64,000 nucleotides of DNA from Microbacterium sp. SORGH_AS_1204. GTDB taxonomy: Bacteria; Actinomycetota; Actinomycetes; Actinomycetales; Microbacteriaceae. The notes under the pieces were generated by a model. That model made no database searches and was not told where the DNA came from. It saw nothing but the letters and a program-made list of their open reading frames with translations. The stretch is from the NCBI RefSeq assembly GCF_030818935.1, contig NZ_JAUTBD010000001.1, forward strand, positions 1,178,001-1,242,000, in the 5' to 3' direction. Position numbers and translations under genes: made by a program. The number at the start of each line of letters is the position of its first letter. Position 1 is the stretch's first letter. Positions 8,698 to 16,371 of this stretch are shown piece by piece.

Positions 8698-8914
8698 GGT
8701 CCGCTTCGACGCCGTCTCCGCGCGAGCTCGGCCACTCGAGCGCCGCACCGGGTGTGCGGCGTGCCGACGATCGGACTCACCGCGCGGGTGAGAGCCTGTG
8801 CCATCGCCGGGGGGCTTTTATGCGAAGCACGGCATGCGATGGATGCCGAGACTCGCCGACGTCGCGCGGCGTCCGGTCGCGGGCGCCGGACGTGATAGTG
8901 TTTACGAGGTTTCC

Positions 8915-8987
8915 GGGCCTGTGGCGCAGTTGGTAGCGCGCCTCGTTCGCATCGAGGAGGTCAGGGGTTCGAATCCCCTCAGGTCCA
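8915..8987 (+). tRNA. tRNA-Ala (anticodon CGC)
   Basis: A 73-nt cloverleaf folds cleanly: acceptor GGGCCTG/CAGGTCC, D arm GCGC...GCGC, anticodon stem CCTCG/CGAGG with loop TTCGCAT (anticodon CGC, reading GCG), and T arm AGGGG-TTCGAAT-CCCCT. The G3:U70 pair, the alanine identity determinant, is present. The CCA tail is not encoded in full (ACCG follows). A strong terminator follows at once, and the 3' end touches a 49-bp repeat that recurs 7.3 kb downstream. Confidence 0.97.
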
Positions 8988-9033
8988 CCGACTGAAAGCC
9001 CGACCAGGCACACGAAAATGCGTCTGGTCGGGC
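8985..9033 (+). repeat. 49-bp direct repeat, left copy (attL-like)
   Basis: The 49 bases from the last tRNA position pairs (CCA at 8985-8987) through the GGGC of the terminator recur without mismatch at 16284-16332 in the same orientation. The sequence diverges immediately on both sides, as expected of the core left by site-specific recombination at a tRNA gene. Confidence 0.9.
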
Positions 9034-9036
9034 TTT
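8995..9036 (+). terminator. Rho-independent terminator of tRNA-Ala
   Basis: A perfect 13-bp stem (AAAGCCCGACCAG pairing with CTGGTCGGGCTTT) around a 16-base loop, 8 bases after the tRNA. In the second copy of the surrounding repeat only the inner 10 bp of the right arm survive, since the sequence diverges after GGGC. Confidence 0.92.
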
Positions 9037-9181
9037 CCTCATTCCCTATCGGGACATGCCCGGGCACGTTCCAGCCCTCTCGGGTCAACGCGATCTCCGC
9101 CGAGCGGGGGAGTCGCTCGTAGACCGGGCTTTCGCTGATACCCCCGTTTCATGCCACTCCCTTTCCGGCTGTTTGCAGTCG

Positions 9182-10636
9182 TCAGGGTGCTGCCTCGGCG
9201 CGGCTACGACGCGCTCTGACGAGAGCAACGGCGAGAAGCGTGAACGCGGTCGTCGTCAGTGTCAGGACGCCGAGGGTGATCGCGTTCTCAAGAGTGATCG
9301 ATTGCGTCGATGTCCATCCCTCTGCGATGAGGGGGCCGCTGGTTGATGCGGCGACGACCAAGCCGACGATCACAATGCCGATTCCGGCGGCGAGCTCTTG
9401 TGCGGTGTCGTTGAGGGCGGCACCGATAGATGTGCGGTCGGAGGGGAGGCCGCGCATGACGTTGATCGTGGCGGTGATCATGGTCACGCGCATGCCTGCG
9501 GCGACGAGCATGATCGCAATGGCAATGAGGACATAGCTCAAGCGCGCGAAGAGGGCGTAGAGCAGGAGCCCGGTGATGACCGCGCAGGAGCCGAATAGCG
9601 CGGATTTGTCGATGCCGAATGTCTTGACGATTCGTTCGACGAAGGGTCCGATCGCGATCATGGTGATGACTTGCGGAAGCACACCGAGTGCGGCGAGTGC
9701 AGGTGGCCATCCCCACACGAGCTGCAGTTGCAGGGTGACGGTGTAGCCGAGGCCGGCGGTCGCGAGTCCGAGCGCCGCTTGATAAATCAATCCCGTCGAG
9801 ACGGGGCGGCGTCGGAGTAGCGCCATGTCGATGAGCGGGTGCGACGCTCGGCGCTGACGGACGACGAAGGCAGCGAGGGCGACCACGGCTGCCACGCCGA
9901 CCGCCCATGCACCTGGAATCGCGTCGAGGAGCATCGTGGGGGTGAGTAGCGCGAGGACAATCGCGGCAGTGCCCAAGATAGCCCCGAGCACATCGATGGG
10001 AACAAGGCGCAGCTCATCCGGACGGTCGGCGCGGATCCCGAGACGAATCCCGAGAAAAGCCAGTACAGCGATGGGGACGTTCATCAACAAGAGCGTCTGC
10101 CAAGGAGCGACCTCGAGAACCAGCCCGCCGATTGTCGGTCCGACTGCGAGGCCGACGAGTCCGACCGTGGAGATCAGGGCGGTCGCCCGCACGCGGAGTG
10201 CATCGTCATCGAAGAGTCGAAACGACAACGCCATCGAACCGGGGGCGGTCATGGCCGCGGCGACACCGATCAGCGCCCTAAGAAGGACCAGTTCCTCGGG
10301 AGTCGACACGAACAAGACTGCCGCGCTTGACACGCCGAACAGCGCGAGGCCGATGAGCATCATGCGGCGGCGACCGAATCGATCAGCGATGGATCCGAAG
10401 ACCAGCATCAATGCGCCGAACATCAACGCATAGGCGCCGCTCACCCACTGCAATTCTGATGCGGAGGCTGCCAGATCCTTCGCGATCGTCGGCAGTGCGA
10501 CGTTCAGCACAGAGGTGTCGAGCATTTCGATGAGGAACACTGCCGCAAGACCCGTGAGGGCAAGCCCCGCAGCGCGAAGCGACTGCGGGCGGGTGCCCGC
10601 GTTCGGGTGCTGCTGTGAATTGGATCGCTGTTCCAT
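9182..10636 (-). CDS. MFS multidrug efflux transporter (DHA2 / 14-TMS type)
   Basis: 484 residues of alternating hydrophobic helices. Motifs of the DHA2 drug:H+ antiporters are present: LDTSVLNVALPTIAKDL in the first helix and GSIADRFGRRRMMLIG (motif A) after the second, with QWVSGAYALMFGALML between. It probably exports hydrophobic or cationic toxicants using the proton gradient. The start is the ATG at 10634-10636 (MEQRSNSQQH). It is divergent from a TetR regulator 44 bp away, and twin palindromes sit across the gap, so repression by that regulator is likely. It lies inside the tRNA-Ala island. Confidence 0.9.
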   Translation of the reverse strand: MEQRSNSQQHPNAGTRPQSLRAAGLALTGLAAVFLIEMLDTSVLNVALPTIAKDLAASASELQWVSGAYALMFGALMLVFGSIADRFGRRRMMLIGLALFGVSSAAVLFVSTPEELVLLRALIGVAAAMTAPGSMALSFRLFDDDALRVRATALISTVGLVGLAVGPTIGGLVLEVAPWQTLLLMNVPIAVLAFLGIRLGIRADRPDELRLVPIDVLGAILGTAAIVLALLTPTMLLDAIPGAWAVGVAAVVALAAFVVRQRRASHPLIDMALLRRRPVSTGLIYQAALGLATAGLGYTVTLQLQLVWGWPPALAALGVLPQVITMIAIGPFVERIVKTFGIDKSALFGSCAVITGLLLYALFARLSYVLIAIAIMLVAAGMRVTMITATINVMRGLPSDRTSIGAALNDTAQELAAGIGIVIVGLVVAASTSGPLIAEGWTSTQSITLENAITLGVLTLTTTAFTLLAVALVRARRSRAEAAP

Positions 10637-10662
10637 AATCTCATATTGGATTGCCGTTCCAT
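10619..10662. promoter_or_regulatory. Twin TetR-type operators between MFS exporter and regulator
   Basis: Two 18-bp sites, ATTGGATCGCTGTTCCAT (10619-10636) and ATTGGATTGCCGTTCCAT (10645-10662), differ at two positions and share the inverted half-sites TGGA-N7-TCCA. Their starts are 26 bp apart. The first overlaps the opening codons of the exporter gene; the second lies in the gap to the regulator start at 10681. Confidence 0.7.
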
Positions 10663-10680
10663 TTGTGTCAAGATGGAAGC

Positions 10681-11373
10681 ATGCCTGCTTCACACACCAC
10701 GGGTCGGCGACGCAAAGACGCTTCCCTGTCGAAGGAGCAGATCGTGCGTGTGGCGATCGAGATCCTCGAAGAGTCCGGCGAAACGGGGCTAACCTTTCGA
10801 ATGCTCTCAGAACGGTTGCGTAGCGGGTCGGGCGCGATCTACTGGCATGTCTCGAATCGAAACGAACTTCTCGACCTCGCCTGCGAGCAGGTGCTCGCGA
10901 ACGTCGCCACGGCAAACGACCAGAAGCCCATACGGGAGCTTGAGGCCATCCGCAGCATCGCGCTGTCGCTCTTCGATACCCTCGACCGCCACCCCTGGGT
11001 AGGCGCGCGACTCCCCAAGAGTCCCGGGCTCCACGGAACACTGAGAGTGCTGGATCGGATCGGCGGACTCCTCGACTCCTACGGCGTCCCGGCCAAACGC
11101 CAGTTTTACGTTGCAACGGCAATCGTCACCTACGTGATGGGAGTGGCCGCACAAATGGCCGACAACGCCCAGTCGGTGACTCCCGGGCAGACGCAGGACG
11201 AGTGGCTCATGGAACAGTCCAAACGATGGGAAGAGCTTGACGCCGAGCGGTACCCGTTCCTTCACGCCACCGCGTCGGACTTCCGTCACCATGACGACCG
11301 AAGCCAGTTCACCGTCGGATTGGACTTGATCCTGCTGGGAATCCAGAGAGACGTCGATTCCCCCGGGCGGTGA
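10681..11373 (+). CDS. TetR-family regulator of the adjacent MFS exporter
   Basis: 230 residues starting MPASHTTGRRRKDASLS. The N-terminal HTH reads VRVAIEILEESGETGLTFRMLSERL followed by SGAIYWHVSNRNELLDL, as in TetR regulators with a TetR_C-type C-terminus. The C-terminal domain (about residues 85-220) is helical and presumably binds the exporter's substrate. Divergent arrangement with the MFS gene plus the twin palindromes makes it a local repressor in all likelihood. An upstream in-frame TTG at 10651 is less plausible than the ATG at 10681. It ends 6 bases from the convergent methyltransferase gene. Confidence 0.88.
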   Translation: MPASHTTGRRRKDASLSKEQIVRVAIEILEESGETGLTFRMLSERLRSGSGAIYWHVSNRNELLDLACEQVLANVATANDQKPIRELEAIRSIALSLFDTLDRHPWVGARLPKSPGLHGTLRVLDRIGGLLDSYGVPAKRQFYVATAIVTYVMGVAAQMADNAQSVTPGQTQDEWLMEQSKRWEELDAERYPFLHATASDFRHHDDRSQFTVGLDLILLGIQRDVDSPGR

Positions 11374-11379
11374 ATGATC

Positions 11380-12147
11380 CTAGGCGCTGAGTCGGGTCCT
11401 CTTCGGCGCCGGTGGTTTCACTGCATTCAGTGAGGTTGTCGCCATCCAGGGGCCGCTCCACCAGCCGCGCCAGCCGAGCGGTTGGGTTGTGACGTGTAGG
11501 CCCGCTGCGCGGAGGTCTTGGGCGTACTGCTTCGTGCGTCGGATGTCCGCGATGAGGATCGTCCCTCCGTCCGAAAGCACTCGCACGGCCTCGTTGATTG
11601 CGTCGCGGCGTCCTTCTCGGGAAGGGATGTTGTGAATGGCGAGGCTGGCAGTGATGAGGTCGAACGAGTTCGACTCGTATGGCAGCGCGGTCATGTCTCC
11701 GGTGTCGAATCGGACTCGATCATCGACGCCGTTCATCCTTGCGTTCGCCTGTGCGGCCTCCGGGGTGTTCCCGGATTGGTCGACGCTACGCCAGAGATCG
11801 ATACCGACGACGGTCATCGCTGGGGCTCGTCGTGCCGTCATGATTGCGACCATGCCGTGCCCGCACCCGAGATCGAGTGCGTTCCGGCGATCGCATACGT
11901 TCGCGGACCGCAGAATCTGCTCCCAGAGGATGAATTTGCCGCGCAGTGAGGCATACCAGAACAGCGCTGCCCCGAGTACCGAGGCTAAGGCGACGACGCA
12001 GAGGAGGACTGTGATGGGCCGCCACGCAGACCATAAGACCACCGATGCGATGGCAAGGCAGGTGTAGAGGATGGCGTAGCCGATCCACATCCACGGAACC
12101 CAGGGGGCGTCCACCCCGTAGCTGCCTAGCGGTCTTTCGCTTCTCAT
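11380..12147 (-). CDS. Membrane-anchored class I SAM-dependent methyltransferase
   Basis: 255 residues. Two N-terminal transmembrane helices (about residues 20-65) are followed by a class I methyltransferase domain: motif I ALDLGCGHGMVAI (about residues 91-103), the acidic VVGIDLW strand end, DTGDMTALPYESNSFDLI and a post-motif LSDGGTILIADI. The substrate is unknown; a membrane lipid or a hydrophobic small molecule would fit the anchor. It is divergent from a PadR regulator (46 bp apart), with a palindrome in between. It lies in the tRNA-Ala island. Confidence 0.85.
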   Translation of the reverse strand: MRSERPLGSYGVDAPWVPWMWIGYAILYTCLAIASVVLWSAWRPITVLLCVVALASVLGAALFWYASLRGKFILWEQILRSANVCDRRNALDLGCGHGMVAIMTARRAPAMTVVGIDLWRSVDQSGNTPEAAQANARMNGVDDRVRFDTGDMTALPYESNSFDLITASLAIHNIPSREGRRDAINEAVRVLSDGGTILIADIRRTKQYAQDLRAAGLHVTTQPLGWRGWWSGPWMATTSLNAVKPPAPKRTRLSA

Positions 12148-12157
12148 GTCATCATGG

Positions 12158-12173
12158 TACTATAGTTTTAGTA
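12158..12173. promoter_or_regulatory. Probable PadR operator
   Basis: TACTATAGTTTTAGTA contains the inverted half-sites TACTA-N6-TAGTA in an AT-rich gap between the divergent methyltransferase (start 12147) and PadR gene (start 12194). PadR proteins commonly bind such short AT-rich palindromes in their own promoters. Confidence 0.5.
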
Positions 12174-12193
12174 ACGAGCATGGGACGTGGTTA

Positions 12194-12751
12194 ATGTCAC
12201 GGCAGACGACAAAGATCATGGTGTTGGGAATCGTTGCGTATCGCGGTCCCATCGGTGCGTACGGCATCGAGAAGGTGCTGAAGGAGTGGGCGGTCTCTCG
12301 CTGGACGACCATCGCCGCACCGTCGATCTATCAGCAGCTCCGCACCCTGAGCTCGCGCGGTTTCATCGACGTGACGAGCGGCGAGAGCGAACGGGCAACG
12401 CAATACGTCTGCACTACAAAGGGTCGTGAGCAGTTGCTCTCCTTGCTGCGGTCACTGCTGGAAGAGCGAGACTTTCAACCGCTGAGCCTGATTCCGCTGC
12501 TCTACTTCACGCCCACACTGACGATTGATGAACTTCGTCGCGGACTCTCTGCACGAGTGGCCGCTATCGAGACGGTGCTCGCCCATGAGCAGGAGTTTCT
12601 TGATCAGTCGCGAGATCTCGGACCCGCGCATGCCATGGAGATCCTCCGCCTCACGTGGCATGGCTTTCGGGCCGATCGAGACTGGTGTCTCGATTACCTG
12701 GCACGTCTTCCGGAATCATGGCAGGTCGCTGGCTGGATTGATTGCGACTGA
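12194..12751 (+). CDS. PadR-family transcriptional regulator
   Basis: 185 residues starting MSRQTTKIMVLGIVAYRG. The winged-helix N-terminus (residues about 8-85) has the PadR pattern: GAYGIEKVLKEWAV, then APSIYQQLRTLSSRGFID and a wing YVCTTKGREQL. The C-terminal helical domain (residues about 100-185) resembles the Vir-like dimerisation/effector domain. Its divergent neighbour is the membrane methyltransferase, which it probably controls. The start at 12194 gives the canonical N-terminus; the open frame extends upstream to 12146. Confidence 0.87.
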   Translation: MSRQTTKIMVLGIVAYRGPIGAYGIEKVLKEWAVSRWTTIAAPSIYQQLRTLSSRGFIDVTSGESERATQYVCTTKGREQLLSLLRSLLEERDFQPLSLIPLLYFTPTLTIDELRRGLSARVAAIETVLAHEQEFLDQSRDLGPAHAMEILRLTWHGFRADRDWCLDYLARLPESWQVAGWIDCD

Positions 12752-12973
12752 TCTCAGGCGGCCTTACCTTCGCCCACTCGAACACACGCCGCTGACTTCC
12801 CTCAGTTGACTGCCACGCCAATCGGCGACCGCTGGCGTACGAGTGACCGCTCTCGTCATGAGGCTCAGTCGAAGTCCGGGTTCGAGCAGATTCCCAAGCG
12901 CCGGTGCGGCTCGCGAGAGAACGTCGCGCGGAGTGGCATCCCCCTTCGTTTTCCGAGGGCATATGAACTGCCG

Positions 12974-13435
12974 TCAGCGTGGTCCTTGGCGGTCGCGCCC
13001 GGGACGCGCGCGGATCGGAACCTCAACGCTTCGCAGTCCGTTGAGCACGGTCTGCGGGTCGAACCCGAGTCTGCGTCCGATGATCGCGGCCGAACGTCCT
13101 TCGCGATACAGCGCCGCCGCGGTCGAGATATCCGCCTCGCTCATCCGGCGAACGGTCTGGATTCCGCGCGAGGCGAGATGCGCACCGACGGTCTGCCGTG
13201 TGACACCGAAGTGTCGTGCTACCTCGGCCACGTTGCGCACTTCCTGGTAGTGAGCGACCAGGTCATCTACCTGCGCAGCGCGTAGCTGGCGAGCAGTACC
13301 ACTCCGCTGCGTAACGGATCGTACTCTGCGGGACTGCGCTGCTTGCACCGCCAGCTCTGCCGGACCGCGGCCGTCGCAATGTTTGGAGTAGGCGTGCAGT
13401 AGGTCCACCAACGAGATAATGATTCCCATTCGCAA
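12974..13435 (-). CDS. Small double-HTH DNA-binding protein (copy 1)
   Basis: 153 residues. Two helix-turn-helix motifs lie in tandem: VAEVARHFGVTRQTVGAHLA (about residues 68-87) and AAIIGRRLGFDPQTVLNGLR (about residues 115-134), separated by a basic linker, like the HTH of resolvases and Hin-type recombinases but without a catalytic domain. A close relative lies at 42758-43207, and a divergent one at 15862-16287. Shared DNA homology starts at VDLLHAYSKHC, where GTG/TTG codons occur, so the true start may be about 8 codons downstream of the ATG given. Function unknown; a transposition or island accessory role is an inference. Confidence 0.65.
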   Translation of the reverse strand: MRMGIIISLVDLLHAYSKHCDGRGPAELAVQAAQSRRVRSVTQRSGTARQLRAAQVDDLVAHYQEVRNVAEVARHFGVTRQTVGAHLASRGIQTVRRMSEADISTAAALYREGRSAAIIGRRLGFDPQTVLNGLRSVEVPIRARPGRDRQGPR

Positions 13436-13459
13436 CAGGGGTTATGTTCGATCCGACAG

Positions 13460-13488
13460 GCCCACCGGTACATGCTGGTGGGCTTTTT
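13460..13488 (+). terminator. Rho-independent terminator
   Basis: A perfect 7-bp stem GCCCACC/GGTGGGC around a 10-base loop, followed by TTTTT on the plus strand. It lies just upstream of the minus-strand double-HTH gene and has no obvious plus-strand gene in front of it; it may insulate the KAP NTPase gene. Confidence 0.7.
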
Positions 13489-13639
13489 GGATGGGGAGGT
13501 AGTTACGCGCGACCCCTGTTGATCTGTTCGTATCCGATTAAGGTCCTTCGCACCGGTACGTTCGAGCGGGCAAAACGCCACCTCTGGTGGATGTACCGGT
13601 GGTGTTGTGCCGTAAGCAACAAGGCCGATGTTCAGGCAC

Positions 13640-13668
13640 TTGCAAAATGAGGTCACAAGGCGCATAAA
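13640..13668 (+). promoter_or_regulatory. Promoter of the KAP NTPase gene, probably leaderless
   Basis: TTGCAA (13640-13645) and CATAAA (13663-13668) with a 17-bp spacer fit sigma-70-type boxes. The -10 box ends 8 bases before the ATG at 13677, and no ribosome site is seen, so transcription would start at or next to the start codon. Inference from spacing only. Confidence 0.4.
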
Positions 13669-13676
13669 TAGGGCAC

Positions 13677-15752
13677 ATGAGCGAGACAGAGCAGCCCCGC
13701 GAGAAGCCACCGATTGATGCCCCGATCAAGTCGTCAGCTGATGATGACCTCGGGCGAGCTCCTGTTGCGCACGACTTCGTCGAGTCGATCCGAGAACTAG
13801 ACGCCAGCGAAGGTCTGGTCGTCGGCGTGCTCGGCCCCTGGGGACATGGCAAGAGTTCGTTCATCAATCTGATGCGCGAGCAGTTCGAGCAGGAACCGAA
13901 GCTGACGGTCGTCGACTTCAATCCGTGGATGTTCTCCGGCTCGAACCAGCTCGTCAATTTCTTCTTCACGGAGATTGGCGCCGAGCTAAACGTGAAGAAC
14001 AAGAGCAAGTTCGGCCAGGCGGCTGACTGGCTCGCGAAGTACGCAGGCATACTCAAGCCGGTTTCGCAGTTCGTTCCGGTCCCTGGAGCAAGCATCGTCG
14101 GAGAGGCCGCTGCAGCTGCATTGGGCGGATTGGCGGACACTACCAATGCCGATCGGAGCGCGAAGAAGGTACGGGACCAGATAACCAAGGAGTTGAGAGC
14201 GCTTGCGGAGCCCATTGTCGTGGTGATCGACGACATCGATCGGCTTACGACTCGAGAGATACGTGAGATCTTCAAGCTTGTTCGCCTGACGGCCAGCTTC
14301 CCGAACATCGTCTACGTGCTCGCGTTCGACCGCGCGAGGGTAGAGCAGGCACTCACCGAGGATGGCGTCCCGGGCCGCGCCTATCTCGAGAAAATCGTTC
14401 AGCTGAGCTTCGACGTTCCGCAGGCTCCAGAGGTACTTCTTCGTTCCCAGGTCTTCAGCGAGCTCAACCGTGTCCTCACGCCAGTCGCCGATGTCGAACT
14501 CGACGAGGATCGTTGGGGAGACGCTTACTTCGAGATTATTGACCCGCTGCTCTCAAACATGCGGGACGTCACCCGATACGCAATTTCGTCGAAGGCGACG
14601 ATTAAGAGTCTCGGTGCGGAAATCGACCTCGTCGACCTCTTGGCGATGGAAGCCGTTCGCGTGTTCCGTCCTGACCTCATGCAGCGGCTGACGCAGCTCC
14701 GGACTGAGCTCACGAAGACGCGCGGCTACTCATCGGGTAAGGACGACGAAGCGCAGAAGGCGATAGATGCACTTCTAAAAGACTTTCCCGACGACGCACT
14801 GCTCATACGGGCGCTGTTCAACCGGCTCTTCCCGGTCGCGCTGCAGTACGTGGAGAACAGCACCTACGGCTCAGACTGGCTTGGCACCTGGCGCACCGCA
14901 CATCGGATGGCGCACGCCGACTACCTCAACCTCTACTTCGACCGAGTCGCACCCGACACCCTTGTCGCGTTCAGGAGTACCGAAGGCGCCTTCGCCGTGC
15001 TCGACGACGCAGAAGCGCTCAAAGCGCTCTTGTCGGAGCTGGACCCAGACCAGCTGGACACAGTCCTCGAAGGCCTAACGTCATACGAGGCGAAGTTCAC
15101 AACGGAGATGATCGTCCCCGCGGCAACGACCCTGTTGAACCTCATCGACAAGATCCCAGAGAAGAAGCATGCTGGGATGTTCGACCTCAGTCGTCCGGAC
15201 CTCACGGTAGGACGAGTAGTTCTTCGCCTTCTTCGCAACGTTCAGGATGAAGCCGATCGGGAAGCGCTGGTTACCGAGATCATGGCGGGCATCGAGACGT
15301 ATTCGTCGCAGCTCGACTTCATTCACAGCATGGGCCACCGTGAAGGCTCCGGCCACAAGCTCGTGAGCGAGACCTTCGATCAGCAACTGCAAGACGAGTT
15401 TGTGAGCCGACTTCAGGCGTCGCCGCCAGCCGAGCCCGAACGCGAATGGGACGCGTGGCGCATCTACGACGCGGTGCGCGACGCGACTGGCGAGTCGCCG
15501 CTCACAGCCGCCTCGGACCCAGTCTTGGTCAGGTCGGTTCTCCGATCAGCGAAGTCGACGGCTCGATCTCAGTCGATGGGTTCAAGGAAAGTCCGGACTG
15601 AGGACCGCCTCGCGTGGGAGTTTGTAGTGGGGTTATTCGGCTCAGAGGAGGAGGTCAAGCAGGCCGTGGCGGAAGTCCGGGAGAAGATCGGCGATGACGA
15701 CATTCTCCGACTGGCCGACAAGTATCTTGAGGGTTGGCGACCTGAACGGTAA
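13677..15752 (+). CDS. KAP-family P-loop NTPase
   Basis: 691 residues. Walker A is GPWGHGKSS (residues 53-61, catalytic Lys59). The KAP hallmark FNPWMFSG follows at 81-88, and Walker B VVVIDDIDRL lies at 181-190. Residues about 105-150 hold the moderately hydrophobic insertion that many KAP proteins carry between the Walker motifs and that often associates with membranes. The long C-terminal half is helical with no recognised domain. Some KAP NTPases, such as PifA of the F plasmid, cause phage exclusion. Location in a tRNA island and the solitary, own-promoter setting make a defence role plausible, but no partner gene supports it directly. Confidence 0.88.
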   Translation: MSETEQPREKPPIDAPIKSSADDDLGRAPVAHDFVESIRELDASEGLVVGVLGPWGHGKSSFINLMREQFEQEPKLTVVDFNPWMFSGSNQLVNFFFTEIGAELNVKNKSKFGQAADWLAKYAGILKPVSQFVPVPGASIVGEAAAAALGGLADTTNADRSAKKVRDQITKELRALAEPIVVVIDDIDRLTTREIREIFKLVRLTASFPNIVYVLAFDRARVEQALTEDGVPGRAYLEKIVQLSFDVPQAPEVLLRSQVFSELNRVLTPVADVELDEDRWGDAYFEIIDPLLSNMRDVTRYAISSKATIKSLGAEIDLVDLLAMEAVRVFRPDLMQRLTQLRTELTKTRGYSSGKDDEAQKAIDALLKDFPDDALLIRALFNRLFPVALQYVENSTYGSDWLGTWRTAHRMAHADYLNLYFDRVAPDTLVAFRSTEGAFAVLDDAEALKALLSELDPDQLDTVLEGLTSYEAKFTTEMIVPAATTLLNLIDKIPEKKHAGMFDLSRPDLTVGRVVLRLLRNVQDEADREALVTEIMAGIETYSSQLDFIHSMGHREGSGHKLVSETFDQQLQDEFVSRLQASPPAEPEREWDAWRIYDAVRDATGESPLTAASDPVLVRSVLRSAKSTARSQSMGSRKVRTEDRLAWEFVVGLFGSEEEVKQAVAEVREKIGDDDILRLADKYLEGWRPER

Positions 15753-15803
15753 TGCCGCGAAGCTCCGGTAACGCGCACCTCCGTCATCCGCGCTGCTTTG
15801 ATC

Positions 15804-15911
15804 GTGAATCCTGAGCCGGACTACGAAAAGCTGGCCGGTGCGTTCTTCGAGCTGGCCCGACTCATCCGTGAGGGGAAGGATCGAGATCCTGACTCTGGAT
15901 CATCTTCTTGA
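15804..15911 (+). CDS. Possible 35-residue peptide
   Basis: From a GTG at 15804 the frame reads VNPEPDYEKLAGAFFELA, then RLIREGK and a short acidic/Ser tail, stop at 15909-15911. The central 20 residues would form an amphipathic helix. It starts 52 bases after the KAP NTPase and its end overlaps, tail to tail, the 3' end of the double-HTH gene on the other strand. Codon use is good, but there is no clear ribosome site, so it could be chance. Confidence 0.3.
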   Translation: MNPEPDYEKLAGAFFELARLIREGKDRDPDSGSSS

Positions 15912-16287
15912 CTGTGGCTGGATCACGCTTCAGCTGCCGACTAATCTCCGCGTAGGTGGTACCACTTTCGAAGAGCTCTCGAGCTTTCGCTTTCTCGCTG
16001 TCTGTGATCGTTCGTCTCATCACAACGCCAGCCGCGGTGAGGTGCTGGGACACGGTGTAGCGGTGTAGTCCGTGCTTGCGAGCTAGTTCGTAGATGCCAA
16101 GCCCAGCACGGTAGTCCGCCGCGAGCTGATCGCGAACGAGGGGGGTGACCTGCTTCATCCGTCTCGTCCCAGGCGGGATTTGACGGACCGGGCTGATGAG
16201 GACTCGGGTGATCTCACCCTCATGTAGCGCCGCCTTGAGCGCCAACAGGGGTCGTGAATTAATCGAAAGCGCTTCCGATGGGGCCAC
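15862..16287 (-). CDS. Small double-HTH DNA-binding protein (divergent relative)
   Basis: Up to 141 residues; the confident part starts at the ATG at 16156-16158 (MKQVTPLVRDQLAADY). Two HTH motifs are visible: IYELARKHGLHRYTVSQHLT and YAEISRQLKRDPATVKKMIQ, in the same order and spacing as the proteins at 12974-13435 and 42758-43207. The longest frame begins with a GTG inside the right 49-bp island repeat, so its first 43 residues may not be translated. It is the last gene of the island, immediately inside the right boundary. Its position at the edge suggests a link to island mobility, but it has no recombinase domain. Confidence 0.6.
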   Translation of the reverse strand: MAPSEALSINSRPLLALKAALHEGEITRVLISPVRQIPPGTRRMKQVTPLVRDQLAADYRAGLGIYELARKHGLHRYTVSQHLTAAGVVMRRTITDSEKAKARELFESGTTYAEISRQLKRDPATVKKMIQSQDLDPSPHG

Positions 16288-16332
16288 CGACTGAAAGCCC
16301 GACCAGGCACACGAAAATGCGTCTGGTCGGGC
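16284..16332 (+). repeat. 49-bp direct repeat, right copy (attR-like)
   Basis: Identical over 49 bp to 8985-9033. The bases to its left are not tRNA-like, and those to its right (GCTTCTTATTGG) differ from the left copy's TTTCCTCATT, which fixes the limits of identity. Confidence 0.9.
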
Positions 16333-16371
16333 GCTTCTTATTGGTCGCCTTCCGGGTCGTACTGCTTCTCA

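Larger units (their letters stand above)
8985..16332. mobile_element. Genomic island at tRNA-Ala, about 7.3 kb, no integrase found
   Basis: Bounded by perfect 49-bp direct repeats, the left one at the 3' end of tRNA-Ala. The interior is visibly lower in GC than the flanks and holds cargo: an MFS exporter with a TetR regulator, a methyltransferase with a PadR regulator, a KAP NTPase and two small double-HTH proteins. No tyrosine or serine recombinase, replication or conjugation gene is seen, so it is either a remnant or moved by an enzyme encoded elsewhere. Confidence 0.7.

Noticed and set aside
13430..13490. TTCGATCC next to a terminator looked like a tRNA T-arm
   Set aside because: No acceptor, anticodon or D arm can be folded upstream; only the terminator hairpin is real.
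8985..16332. Island considered as a prophage or ICE
   Set aside because: No structural, replication, conjugation or integrase gene is present; cargo is transporters, regulators and one NTPase.
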